Positions 9,538 to 24,500 of a stretch of 44,716 bases of DNA are shown one piece after another (positions within the stretch are counted from its first letter, which is position 1; each line of letters starts with the position of its first letter). The notes beneath the pieces are model-generated. The model was not told the origin of the DNA. It did not search any database and saw nothing but the letters and a program-made list of their open reading frames with translations. The position numbers and the translations under genes are program-made. Source of the DNA: Saccoglossus kowalevskii (taxonomy: Eukaryota > Hemichordata > Enteropneusta > Harrimaniidae); the NCBI RefSeq assembly GCF_000003605.2, contig NW_003137821.1, positions 1,379,549 through 1,424,264 on the forward strand, given 5' to 3'.

Positions 9538-12500
9538 AAGATGAAGGATTCTACATCGAACTCAGTCCACATCCCACTCGTTTCGAGCCTGTTAGTAAAG
9601 CTACCAACGTATTTTTTGATGAAGTAAACAAACAAGTGAGTACCGACGTAGATATGATAGTTGACGAGATATGTGCATGCTAAGAATAGGTACAAAGTAG
9701 AATTATAGGTGCCAGTCCATTGCTGTGTGCTCTTCTTCGGGTAGAGCAGTAATGACAGCTCCCTGGGCAGAGGGTCTGCATCCAGGCAAAGACTACAGTC
9801 TTTGATCCAGGCCACTGCACGGTACAGTGTGGGTAGTCAGATTACTTACTTGTTTTTGTTCCAACTTAGATACTACTAGTAGTATGTAGTTATTATGCGT
9901 TTCAAAAATTATTTACTTCACTGCTGTATGCTAACTGGGTCCTCTGTGTTGAGCTGTTTCATTTTGGTACCCCATGTGAGTTGGCGTATGTTCATTCCAG
10001 AAATGTACACATTTAGTACACACGCTCTCACACAGTATACATGTTGGAGAACTTTTTCAACTTCCGGGTGATTAATTTCAGACACTCAGTTGTCATTTTG
10101 TCAGTTTACAATTGTCTTTTTTTTTACACATTTCTTTGATATGACTACAAACAATTATACTTTCAAATTGGTTCACTCATTTATGTGTCAATAAAGTAAA
10201 ATGAATTATGAGAGAAACAGACAGACAGACAGACAGACAGACACTTACTGTTTGTTGACTGTTTCACAATAATAATACATCTTGTTCACACAACAGGTGT
10301 TTGCTGTCCGGTCATGTGGTGCTACTGGTGTAGTGGTCAAAGGACCAGATGAAAAATATTGTACTAATTTCAGGTAATGAAAAGAATTGTAATTACCCTG
10401 TTCTGATAGAGATAAAGATTTTCCAGTCAGTGTCAGGACAGCCCGGCCCTGGTCGCTTGCAGCCCTGGTATATAATATATAGTGAATAAGATAGTCAAAC
10501 ATTCGTTGAACATTAAATATGAACACATATTGAATATAATTTATACCCAGGCTGGAATGACCAACCTGTTTTGGGGTCGTAACGTCCAAACCAGGACCGT
10601 ATTGTCTTTTATTTACCAGGGCCGCAAGTGACCAGATCATCTAGAAATCTCCCAGTCTAATTTCCAAGAGGGAATTTATCAATTTTTAATTATGCAATAA
10701 AATTTAAAAAAAAAAAAAAACTTTGTCAGTTATGTATAAATAGATGTGGTCTATTATAATAGTTTCTCTGTTGTCATAAATACTAGAGTGGCTATCAGTT
10801 TCTTTGAATTGACCAAATTCAGTTTAGATTGTTTTCACTATGGCTATAAATGTCACATCATATGTAATGTATCAGTGGAACATGTCAGGTTCATCACATT
10901 TTGAGTTTATCTGTGTCTTGTAGAATGGAAGACAAAGGGGAGGTCATCTCAATCAAGTTTTCATATGACATGAAAGTATTAGCTGTACAAAGGTCACAAA
11001 AAACAGTGGAATTTATTAACTTTATTCCTGGACTCGATGTGGTGGAATATTCACAGAGTTGTAAGGTACGTGTTTGACATTTCTGTATTTTTTCTATTAT
11101 GAACTTGTGTGTGATTCTACTGTGAATTTGCGTATTTGACTTCGGTAAATATTTAGATTTTATTGGACATGCCTATAAAACATGTGCCCTATCCGAGTAG
11201 GCATAGTCATATGGCAATGAAAAAGAAACAAAATGGCGGGGGATGTCAAATTTCCAGAGAGGGCATACTTTGCAACACCCTCACTGAACAGGATCTACTG
11301 AGGTATAGAGGTGAAACAATGGCTGAATAAACAGACAGTGGTTAGCAAAGAGGGGTTGTCTTTGTAGAATAGTAACTTCTTTAATGTTCATATGGCTGAT
11401 TACATTTATTCATACACAATGATGAAACAAGACAAATATCAGTACCTGGCATTTCATGAATTACAGCAGGCATGTGCTTAGTACATAGAACTCTGAACTA
11501 TTTGAGTTAAACATTGCATCATTGTGACAATCATTACTACCTTATTATTATCACCACTGTATGAGTAACAAGCTACTGCTTAAATATTTATTTCTTCCAG
11601 GGCAAGACAACCAGGATTATTGGTTTTAATTGGACCAATATAAATGAGATCGTGTTTATAACAGACCATGGCATTGAGTTCTATCAGGTGAGATATATAA
11701 ATATCCTGCCATGTTTCTTGTACAGTGTAACAACTGTTATCTCCAATGTTTGACCTGTTGAGCTCACATGTATAATCATGTATACATGTATAACCAGGTG
11801 GACTTTATGGATAACTTGATATTGTATGTTGATATACACCGTTTTATTTTATATTTGTCAGGTTATCCCTGAGAAGAAAACACTGAAATTATTAAAAAGT
11901 TTTAATGTCACAGTGAACTGGTTTGTTTTTCTGGTAAGTGGTGATGTATTATTAGTCTTTCAATTCACAGGGTTTCATGAAGGCATAAATTTGTTTTATG
12001 AGTTTTTATAAATATTTATAAAACATCTATTCTAAAAGATTTGGTAATGCCCATTACCCATCAGTCGTTGCAGGGTTTCTTCTATCGTTGACTGATTTCT
12101 TGCCATGAACGCAAAAAATAGATTCCATCAGTAATTTTTTCACTGAAATCAATTTAAAAAATAGTACTATTATCATTTAGCACCAAATGTTAAATTGTGA
12201 AGGCAAGCCAGTGTCAACTGAAAAGTTAATGGTTAACTAACCACAGTGGAGCTCTATACTCGGTATTCACTCCCTATTAAAGTCTTGTGATTGATCAAGT
12301 TGTTTTCAATCATCCTTTGATATTTTTATAAATATGTTATATAAAACAAATTAATGCCTTCATAAAACCTGTTGCATGTCAGAAACTTCAGTTGGGAAAT
12401 GTGTTGTAAAGCAGTGTTTATGCTTATATTCATGGAAAATAATATTAGTGTTTTTTTTCGTTTGTTTTTTGTTATTTCAGCCTGATAGTTCTTTATTGCT

Positions 12501-15500
12501 GCTTTCAGCCTCATCACTGGGAAATGTCCTGCATCCATTCTATTTTAAGGTAATTTCCAATATGTGAATCTCTAATTGTGTTTTATCAAAATATTTTAAG
12601 TTAAAATGAAAAATTTAGAGGGTAAAAATGGGGAAAAACATATATTATGCGACTTTGCATTTTTTATTTATTATTGGTAGAAAGTAGAAAAGATTTGATT
12701 TGCATACGGATTGCAGCTATTTCAAAAATCAACACCAATCCTCAGTCAATAGATTCATGGTCATCTTTTCTTGGCTGGAAATTCAGATAAACCACCTCAG
12801 AATATGCAAGTGGCAAATTCTTAGTAAAATGTACATTTGTATGTGTTCATGTGAATACATATCACAAACTAACGATGAAGCTGTAGATTATTTACCTGTT
12901 GCTTTAGCTGATAGATTTTTTCTGTATCTACTGTGTTGTATTCCAGGGTGGCACTGTATTGAAGCTTCCTAAATTTGAAGTTGATTTACCAGTAATTCCT
13001 AAACCACCTAAGCTGTCTTTGTTGGAGAGAGATGTCACTATGTCCAATATGTAAGTATCTGTAGTCTTTTCTACTGAACGTAACAACTAACACTTTTTCC
13101 CTTTTCACCACCAGTTCCCTCTTTTCATTACAAATTCACAAAGCAGTCACATTTATAGTCTGCACTTTTCTTCAGAAGATTAAGACAAAAATAGCCAAAT
13201 TTTTTGAGTAAAAACTAAAAAATTGACTCAAATTATTCTGTTGGCTAGGGTTTATTTCCAGAAACATTGAAGAATATAAAAAAAAAAGGTACAAAATAAT
13301 TTGGGCAAGAATGTCTGGAGGTGAAAAGGATAAATCAAACCGTTTTCCAGTTGTTTGGTTCTGACAGTGTTCACTGTACTTCTATCCATGTGTTGTGTTG
13401 TATTTTCCTCAACATTTTATTTGAACCCTTTGACATGTCATGCAATATGTTTTGTTAATAAATGCAACAGGTATTACATTATTTATATTTGCGAGATATT
13501 TGCATCAGAAGCTTTTTGGTCAATAGGCGAACATCTGCCAGCGTGTCAAGTCAACGATTCACACACAGGATTCTCTGTCTGTCTGATGATTGGAGATGGA
13601 CTGTAACACAAAATCAATATTTGTTGTGAAACATTTTTCATTAAGATTAATCTGAGATGCACACCACACCTTAAGCTGTTTACTGTAACACCATTGGATC
13701 TCCTATTTGCATTTTTATATATTATTATTATTTAGAGGACTTATCATGCGCATATTCTTCTAAAATGTGCTCTATGCGCATTACATAACGTAAAATTCTA
13801 TCAATAAAAATCACAAGGAAAAACAAATTAAAACTAATAAAATTGACTACAGTGATATGTTTTTAGTGCCCTCTTTACAACGCATCATGCCTATTGTGGG
13901 ACTTATAGCGACATACACAATGCATGTAAAAGGCATTGTTTGTTTACATGAAATTCAAACACGTGACCTCTTTAACTCAGCAAACTTTGATTGAGCAAAC
14001 ATACTTCCTGGATTTGTTGTGTTTATCACACCTGAAGCAGAATTCAACCAGCAATGCATGATGGGATATATTGTAGTGAAGACAATTAATAACCTATTTG
14101 ATAAATCACATAATATACATTGGCTTCCAATCAGTATAACTCGCAATTGCAGTAACTTTCAGATTTGAGTTTTTACCAAGTACAAAATTGAAATTTTGGC
14201 AACAACTATAACGCAGTGACAGCCACACTGATGTTTTTACAACATACGTCAATGGATATCATGTTATATGGAGACACAATCTGATGTCACTCCATGTGTT
14301 CATATTTTAAGTGCTGCACATGATTTGTTTTCTGCCAGACGATTGGTTCATTTCTGTCATGTGATCTGTAAATCTAGTCAGCTTGAACATTAATGAATTA
14401 AATACTTAATTAATTTAACTGTTTTTGTACAGATATGGTCAGGTGTATATTATTGTGCTGAGACATCAACAAAGAGGCCCTGGTAACTTGGGTGCTGAAG
14501 TTGTTCTCTACCAATTACAAAAGTAAGTACCTACATTAATGATGTTATCAAACTGGTAAATTTCATCCAAACTCAAAAGGTATTTTATGTAGAATCATAC
14601 ACACACCCACCAACCCCTCGTGCATGAAAGTGGGATATTTTATCAACTACCAAATTAAAAGTTGAAGTTTGTCACCTAGAAAAAATAATGTTTAATAATA
14701 TTTTTTTGCTTTTTGGCAAACTTTGATACCGTAATTTGAGAACACCCCCTAAGAATTCGCTGGTATTGCTACCGGTAGTTCAGCTAAATTTGTGACTTAA
14801 TTAAGCTGCCTTATAGTTTAATTTGCTGCATTTCTCATCTTACTTTTTTTTTAATTTACAAATCTACAGAGAATCTCCTGCCAAGAAGACTGACGTACTA
14901 AGGCTGAATATGAGTGGACGTTTTGCTTTAAATGTCGTTGTGAGTACACTGCTTTCATTTTGACCAATATCACACATCAGGAAAAATCATAAAAATTATG
15001 TGAGGTCTTGAAAACGTGAGGTTGGTTATTGAATTAATTTTACTAGATAAAAAAAACAAACATGGAACACAATAGGTTAATTGTTGAACATCAAGAACAA
15101 TAGTATCCCATGATTCCATGGTCCAATCCTGGGAATTGAGGCGGCCCAGTTTTAAAATGGGAAAGTACATTGTATCTGGTCACTTTAGTATTCACAATGT
15201 CAGGGTTTTAAATGATTCCAACATATAAAAAGTTTTTGTCATGAGTAACGTAATATTAAAAAATGGTTGTCCATAGAGATAACCATGTAAATAAATTCAG
15301 AAAAATTACCTATATTGTATATATATTTTTTACTGCCAAGAACTGAATTGTCTTTTAATCGACTCTCTTCCCTTTTTCAATGGCTTGGTAGCTGAGTAAC
15401 TAGGGAAACAGAAACCTGATCTTGTAATATTAAGTTAATAATGTGTATATATAAAAATTAATGAAAAGATATTACATTATTAATCATTTATATTTATATG

Positions 15501-18500
15501 CAGGATAATCTTATAATTGTACATCACCAGGCTTCTAAGGTAAGTTTGTATAAAAAAGGTAGATCATGTGAATTTATATATTTTAATCTTAATTTTATAC
15601 ACAATTACTTACAATCATTGCTGTTCTTGATGCATACCTATTCCCAACAGCAGTAAATTTCTGCTGAATGGTCTTTAGAAAGAACAAGTGGTAATGCTGA
15701 GAAGGTGCACATTTTTTTAGTTGATTTTCTGTCCACTGCGCAGAATTAACTTCTGCTGCAAAAATCCAATAATTTGATTTTATTAATTTTTATTTTGCTA
15801 TTTTTGGCAAATTTAGTTACCCTTATAATTTTGATAATTCACGATGTCGCTAAGTAAAAATAAAGTAAATTATCATAATGAGATAATTGATACTTTATCT
15901 AAATTAGAATTCTTAATTCATACATTGAGTCAAATCTGCTAAAATGGAATGTTGCTTTTAAAATTCAATTATTATGTGACTAGAACAAATGATGTGACTT
16001 TTGCCATTATTTTTAGTCATAAGTATCAGGCCATCATCCTCAGAAAGAAGTTTTCAATAACTATGTGTTAAATGATGAGTGGCATATTTCAAAAATGTTG
16101 CATGAATTTGTATTACTGTAAAAATGATAAAATTTCATCTACTGTACTCACGAAAAACTGGCCAACTAAATAAATAATTGGGGGAAATTTTGTTTCCAGG
16201 CAACAAATGATGCACCATGTATGCAACCTAATGTTTTTGTAATCACTGATTTTTACTTTAAAAATACTACAGCTCGAAATGTCAACATAATTGTGTAATA
16301 TAAAAACTGTTTTTTTTTTTTCAAAACTACCGTAAAATCTGTATTAGAAGCCGCATCCCTAATAGAATTCGCACCCATTCTTTTTGAATAATTGAGAACC
16401 AAAAATTCATCATTTCTCATATGTGTAGATGCTCTAATAGAAGTCGCATCCCCTCTGTTCCATTGTACCATTTTAATAGAAGCCGCGGTTTCTAAAACAG
16501 ATTTTACAGTAATTATTTAAAAATATGTTGACTTGTTCCTGTTTGTCAAATGACTAAATAAGTTAGTTAATGACAACATAAAATATTATTGTACAAGACA
16601 AAGTGGTTGTTTTGTGTAATTCTTATGATTTTGCTTTCTTTTTTCTAGACGACAATGATGTTTGATATCAAATTAGGCGGTGACTTTGATGGTTACATCA
16701 ACTCACATTACCCAGTTCTTTCACCCTTACCAATTAAGCCATTTAAACTTAAAGTCACTGGTATAACATCGATGTCACAACCTGGTCCTGAAATCACGCA
16801 TATAACCTGTGAACTCTGTATCCTTGTGTTTATCACATATTTACACTTTGTTATGAGTAGAGTTTCAGCTTTTCTCAATTGAAATTCTTGTGTGGAAAAT
16901 ACAGTTTATATTTCATTTAATATGGATGGCCAGCTTCAATTAGTCAACTTCGTAATATGAAAAGCACCATCTGTGACCATATACCATTTTACATACTTCT
17001 CTGGATCACAGTGTTTTTGTAGATGTAGTTTATCTGGGGTTGATACCTTAATTATCAAATCACAATAATTCAAGCCAATGAATTTACTTAGGCACAAACT
17101 ATGCCGGACACAAGATCTTGTCAGCACCAATCAGAATGCAGAAGCTGTTGACATATTATCTGACAATATGCTAAACCATTCCCCCACTATTTACTGATCA
17201 TTTGAAAAAGAGAAAACAAAAAACTTTGCTTGAGAAAAATTGTTGAATCTGCAAGTAGCAAAGGAAGCAGGATCCAACTTTAACTATTAAACTAAATGTC
17301 AATATGGAAGTAATTTGGTTATTGGTGAACTCAAAACAAAGCCACGTTTGACTCCCATGAAGTCTATCAGTACCAGCAAAACAACTTTTTTTTACTCCCT
17401 GCATTGTAAACTATTGTAATTAGATTTTAACTTGAGTGTCTTGATTAGTTAAATTAATCCTTGATTGACAAAGTTGCTATGGTTACTAAAATCAATATTC
17501 ATTCACAAATTCTATAAAAGAACAACGTGGACATGATGTATAAACTACAGCACCTATTGCTGATCATGTCAAGCTAGAAAATTCTTAGTAGAGAAAACTG
17601 TAAACTTGCAGTGCAATACAGATTTACATTCACTGTTATTTAGGGATGATTTTAATGGAAATCTAAATATTTTGGAACTTTCCCTAAGCAAAGCATATCT
17701 TTTAGATTTCTTAACAAATTGTGCTTTAGATTCCCCTAACTGGATTGTATTTCAACCTAACATAATAATTGATGCTAAGCTAGGGTGTCTATGGCATGTG
17801 ATGTTGAAACTGGAGCCATTGGTGACTATGATACCTGACAAGGTAAGTCAACATTTCGTCAGATGAAAAATTTGTTAGTCCGAAAACAGGGACTTGTGTT
17901 TTGACCTCTGTGTGTCTGTGCGTGTGTGCGTGCGTGCGTGCGTCCGGACCTGTATCTAAGAAATACCTGGACCAATCACAATCAAACTTCATAAATACAT
18001 CATACATGATATTATTCATATGCTCATCAATTTGTTTCTTGATCTGATTCAAGATGGCCAAAATCAAGCATTTCTCGGCTGTTTACAGATGGATTTTGTT
18101 CAAACTTGATATATACATTAGACATTATAGGACCTTGATGCACATCATTTTGTTTCACAATCTGATTTAAGATAGCCGAATAGTGGCCATTTTTGTGCTA
18201 AAAAATCCTAAAAATCAAGCATTTCTCGGCTGTTTACAGATGGATTTTGTTCAAACTTGGTATATACATTAGGCATTATGGGACCTTGATGCAAATAATT
18301 TTGTTTTTCAGATAAGATTAAAAATGGCCGACTGGCGGCTATTATGTTTTAATGAATGTGGTTCCTCGTGCCATATCTCTGACTTGCTTTCACTGATTAT
18401 GTTCAAATTTTAAATATTCATTATACATCATGTCATAGACAGATATATTAGATGACGATCCTATTCAAAATGGCCAAATGGAGGCCATTTTTGTGCTAAA

Positions 18501-21500
18501 AAATCATCAAATATCAAGCATTTATAGATGGATTTCATTCAAACTTGGTACATATATTAGACATTACAGGTTTCTGATGCACATCATTTATTTTTCAGAT
18601 CGGATTCAAAATGGCTGTCTGGCGGCCATTTTGTTTTAATGAATGGGCTTCTGGATTCATATCTCTGACTTGTTTTGACTGATTATATTCAAATTTTAAA
18701 TATTCATTACCGTATACATCATGTCATAGATAAACAGATATATTGGTTTGACGTTCCTATTCAAAATGGCCGAATGGTGGTCATTTTTGTGGTAAAAGAT
18801 CATCAAATATCAAGCATTTCTGGCATTTATAGATGGATTTCGTTCAAACTTGGTACATGCATTAGACATTACAAGTTCCTGATGCACATCATTTTATTTT
18901 TCAGATTGGATTCAAAATGGTTGATTGGTGGCCATTTTGCTTTAATGATTGGGCTTCTAGAGCCATACCTCTTGAATGCTTTGACTGATTATATTCAAAT
19001 TTTATATATTTGTTATATATCATGTTATATGTATACATGTATTCAAAATGGCTGATTTTGAATGCTGTTCCAGAGCAATATCTCTCAATATGGACAAGTA
19101 CTTTTTTGACGATCAGATACAAATGTCAATCATTTTAATGTTGAAAAAATCATATTCCTGACATGGTTATTTTCCAGCTATATTACTATAAACAAAACTA
19201 TATATCTTAAATTTGATAACTAACATTGACTGTGCCATGCATGGCTTGTTGATCTTGTTTTGAATGTTTTTGATGTAGAAACTTATTATGATTTTCTTCT
19301 CTCAAAGACCACAATGTTAGTAAGACAACGATGACTCCCCATCCTTAGTAAGACAAAGAGCACCTGGTGACCTCATGACCTCATGAGTGGTATAGTTGTA
19401 TCATGTGACTACTTGTGACAATACAGCCTTAGTTCAAAACTCTCATTTTATAGAAATAATTCAGAGATATTTAATGTCCTTGCACCTGATTATTGTGAAC
19501 AAATTATAATCTGCAAAGAAATCAACAGTTGTAACTTTAGTGGGCAGCTTGCTTTGACTCGCAATCCCATCGATTGCACCAGTGAGTTATGGAAAATATA
19601 ATTTTGAATGGCCTGTCCATCATTTACTATCTATAGAAGTATTACTGGATGTTTATATCATGGATTCTCATCAACTTTTAGATGAGAATTATGCTCGACT
19701 CGCGTCCAACTAGTAAAATAACATCATAATTCTACAAATATTCATAATTGTATGTAAAAATACAGTATTCCAATACATTCTGATTATCGAAAGAGTGAGT
19801 ACATTGTATGTGTTGCCATGGAGTTAATTTGCATACTGAATCTGGCCGCCATCTTTTCTTTTATATGCCTAGAACTGCAGTTTCACTCACAGTTCATCGC
19901 AATCAATTCATCTGCTGTATTTTACAATTCTGAGTTTAACTTTTTATCACTACTCTGTTCTAGGGTCGTCTAATGGACTTTCTACTTTTGAGAACCGAGT
20001 GTAAAATGGTGATACTATCTGTCTGTAAACAAGCGTTAGTGCCAGGTCACCAGTGTAATCTGCCAACTATATCTCGCATATTTGACAAACTCAACCAGGG
20101 CTATAGGAATTATCTTGAACAGGAACAACAAGGCACCCAGGTGAGTCTTGTAATTATGTCTGTAATGATAATGTTGTCATCAGCTTGTTGTTGTTGTAGT
20201 TATCATGTTGCTTTGTACAGTATATGTACAGAAATACCAAAGTTAAAACACTCTTGAAAGTGATATCAGAAAGTTACGCAAGTTTCTCACTGCTTCACTA
20301 TGTTATACCTCTTTTGTGCAGGGTGTTGAAATGGGAATGGTGAAGTCTAATAGAAAGCGAAGTCAAGCAGTGGTGGACCAATCTGATATGTACACACATG
20401 TCTTCTCAGTGTTTGTAGATAACAGGGTGAGTATAGACAACTAATCAGAGGAAAACATAATAAACCAATTATGCATGCAGAACCAATTACAGGGTGATTA
20501 GTCTTAAACATGCTGAAATAAAATTGATCATGTTTAGAAATATTTGAAAATTGACAGTGTTTTTGACAGTGTTTTTAATCTATCGAAATTTGCATATAGT
20601 CTAAAAAATGCGTCCATGTATTAAACAAGCACATACATATACTCAATTTTAAATTAAAAACTATGATTTAATAGATCCTAAATGTACATCAACCTCTTCT
20701 AGCATTTGTATCCTCCCAACTCCTTGTATATCCTACTTGAATTGATTGTACATTGTGTTATTTACCTCAATATAAGTCTCTGTTGTTGTGTTACAGGACG
20801 TAAAGCATAAATTTATTGTAGCTGTACTGATGGAGTACATCAGATCTTTAAATCAATTCCAAATACCTGTACAGGTTAGTGTATTTACAATTATAGATAT
20901 ATACATGTACATTGTAAATCCTAAGATAGAATATCCTGTGAAATGTGGCTTAATTCTGAGATTGGTACCATGTAGTGTAATGGTTGTCACCATGTTGCAA
21001 TCCTACTTAGAGTATAACACCAAAACAGGGTCGACAAGATATGCCATAGACAATTTAGAGGTCAGGTTTACTGGCTGAGATTCATTCTATAATAAATGTG
21101 ACTTGGGGGGGGGGGGGGGTTAAGGTACACAGGTACTTGTGTTCGATTGGATCTAGTTGAAGGTGGATTACTGTAGAATACTTTATTTTCACTTGGAATT
21201 TTTTTTCGCTATTTTCGCTGAAGGGATGATTCTGTGAAAATAAAACCCACCGAATATACATTTATTTTCTATATTTTACATTATTTCATCAAAAATCAGT
21301 GAAAATAAATTCCAAGCCAAGCAAAACGCCCAAAAAACCTTTTCAGCGAAAATTAATTCCAGCGAAAATAAAGTATTCCACAGTATATTACAGGCGTCAA
21401 GTCAAGGACAGTTAACAACGCTGTGCTGTTTGATATCACACTGCATTTCATTTGAGTGTTCTAGTTAACTATGTTTCGTGAATGTCATTTTGACACTTAA

Positions 21501-24500
21501 AAAAAGAAAGTGACATTTTCTGTACTAATTCATGTTTACAGTTGAACATTTCTAAACTTTTATTGTGGTCTTGGGACTATCTGGTGAAATATTTTATAGT
21601 AATAATGTTCAAATATTGTAGGATATGCTCTTCAGGGCCGGGTTGAGATTGCTTCAGTTTACCATATTAAGACTCATGAACAGCATTGAATTCTAATGTG
21701 TTTCACAACAGTAATTCAGAATTAGGGCAAATTCTCAAATATTTCCACAGTTCATGAATATTCATGCAATTAAATGTTTCATGTAATATTCTCATGATCC
21801 TAAATAATGATGTATAAATGATGTAATAAAGTTCAACTTTATGCCTTGCAAAAAAAATATGTTTAAATTTTTTTTTCCAAAATTTGGGCTGTGAGGCGAT
21901 TTCCGTTTTTCTGCTAATGTTATTTGAGGCAGCTCAAATTTTACTGGTTTTACCAATTCATCAACAGAGGGCGCTGTGTAGTGATGAAACAGGCAAAATA
22001 AAACCTTAGGTTTAGGCCCTAAAGGCAGAATGACAAGCCAAATAGCCATATACCATATTTGTGATCGCTGCATATCTGGTTATAGTAGTGTTATTATAGT
22101 TTTGTTTTTAAATTATGGCCAAATGCTCAAAAACTTGATAATAAAACCTTTGGTACTGGTTATAATGCTGCCAACTTCCTGTCACTTGTAACACATGCAA
22201 GGTTTCTATAGTTTACCTATGTTTTCTTTATTGCAGCATTATCTATATGAGCTGGTCATTAATACTCTGGTACAGAATAACTGCTTTTATCAACTGCATC
22301 AATTTCTACAGTATCACGTACTGAGTGATTCAAAACCGCTAGCGTGCTTGATGTTGTCGTTAGAAAGTGTTTATCCACCAGCACATCAGTTAGCCCTAGA
22401 TATGCTCAAGGTAAGTTTGTCATGACGACCGTAATCACAACAAAGTGTACTACAATATGGTCCTAGAATTAATGCAACTTTGATTTCATGGATACTGTAA
22501 AAATCCTAATTGAGGCAGCGGCTTCAATTTAAATTAATTTTTTAATGGGTGACTTCAGATGCGTGAAGTCTTGGAGCGGCTTTAAGGCATTAATTTTGGT
22601 AACAGTGGGAAAATTTTTTCAGAAAACGAAGGCCTGAAAGGATAATGATATGCTAATGAGATGCACGACATATGCTGAAATATGTGGTGGCCCTAAAAAG
22701 GGCTGTTTGGTTTGTGTGGAACACGCATATGTGAACGTTTGGGGTGTGGCTTATATTGCATGGTTTCCCTGGGATCAAAACTTGTAAATTTTAACAAGAA
22801 ACAATGTCTCAAGTTAGAGGTGCAGCTTATATTTGAGCTGTGGCGTCAATTATGATTATACGGTACTACATGTAGTTGAAAAGTGGGGTCATTTTTAGTT
22901 GTGTTTCTAAGACCACCAGCTATGCATAGTCTTACATTGTTACAAAAGCCATGTTTATTATAAAGCCATGTTATCACAACAGATCATTACAGGCAATTAT
23001 TATACTGTGCATTCGTGATTATGGAAATGACGCATTCTCATAAGTAGGTACCCTGTGCACTTGGGCTATCCAATGATAACTGGGCAGTGATTTAGGTCAA
23101 TGCACAAATAGATGAACCAAATAATGTGTGAACAATATCCAATGTTTCCCTACATGTGTGCAGATTGAACAAATAAATCATAATTATTTCACATTTAATA
23201 TTTACATATTTATTTTATCTGGAAAATTGCCTATACGAAAAATGTAAGCATGTTTTAGCATGTTGGTCACGCATGAGCATTTGGTATTTTTTTTATTCTA
23301 AATTTCTGTCAAAATGCTGATTATTCAAGTTATGTGTTCAACATGAATATTTTTTTTTTTTTGCTGGGCTTTACATGAAATGAAAAAGCACAAATTACCC
23401 ACAACGAAAAAGACAAGGCTTTTAAAAACATGCTTTGATATATCTCTCTTTTTTTCTGTTTACTTTGTCTTAGAGGTTATCCACAGCCAATGAGGAGATA
23501 GTTGAAGTTCTTCTCTCAAAACATCAAATTTTAACTGCACTGAGGTTTATACGTAGTGTTGGTCAAGTAGATACCGTGTCAGCCAGGAAGTTTCTAGAAG
23601 CTGCTCTGAATACGGAAGATAAAATGCTCTTCTACACTGTTTTCAAGTTCTTTGAAGAACGAAATGCTAGACTCCGGGGACATGCAAGATTTGTGCCAGG
23701 TAAACTAAAAAATTATGACTGTCACATGATTGTCATGTGACTGCCACATGACTGTCACATGATAATGCACAACTGTCTGCAAGGTTATGTTGCACAGAAG
23801 CGAATAGACTTGCTTGCAGTCTGTTGCGATTCCCATGAAAAATTTGTAAAAACATAAAATTTGCGTAAAAGACGAGTGAACACGAAAGTCCTGTAATGCG
23901 CTATGTTTACCCTATTGTTGATGCCAACAAAATTGAGTAAAACAACCATCGTTTCTCTGAGAACATCAACAACATGGTAACATAGTGCGAGACAAGTAAA
24001 CACAAGCTTGTGCAATGTCCACTTTATTGTTATGGTCCGTGGCGAGGCTGCTCCACCCACCGAATGACGTATATGCAAATATACAAGCCAAGTACTATGA
24101 GGGCGCTTACGCTGACAGCAAATCTGTTGGGAGTTCGTGGTCACAGGACATTCGCGTTCACCCCTCGTTTGTGCAATTTATATTTATTTTTCAAGAATTT
24201 TTCATCGGAATTGCAACAGACTGCAAGCAAGTCTAAGAAGCGATCTGCCCAGTGTTGGTATTTAAGAAATAGGCCATCAAACTGGTCTGGAATAGCATAG
24301 AAACATGCTCAAAGGGATTTGGACTATTTGTATCCAATATTTACTACCACAGGCCAACAAAAGTTTTTATTTAATACTAGTATTTATGACATTTTTTGTG
24401 ACCTTCGCAAAAAAAACAAATTTTTGTATGTCAGTCGTAATTGTGAAATTTAGTAGCAGTGATTATTTCACTTGGACCCCACAGACACAAGTGTGACAAA

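Noticed and set aside
17881-17943. GT/GCGT run as a Z-DNA or recombination signal
   Set aside because: It is the microsatellite head of a tandem repeat block; no evidence for a separate function.
23785-24300. Open frames of 73-119 codons on both strands
   Set aside because: They run through a long inverted-repeat element and partly mirror each other; no domain or splice context.
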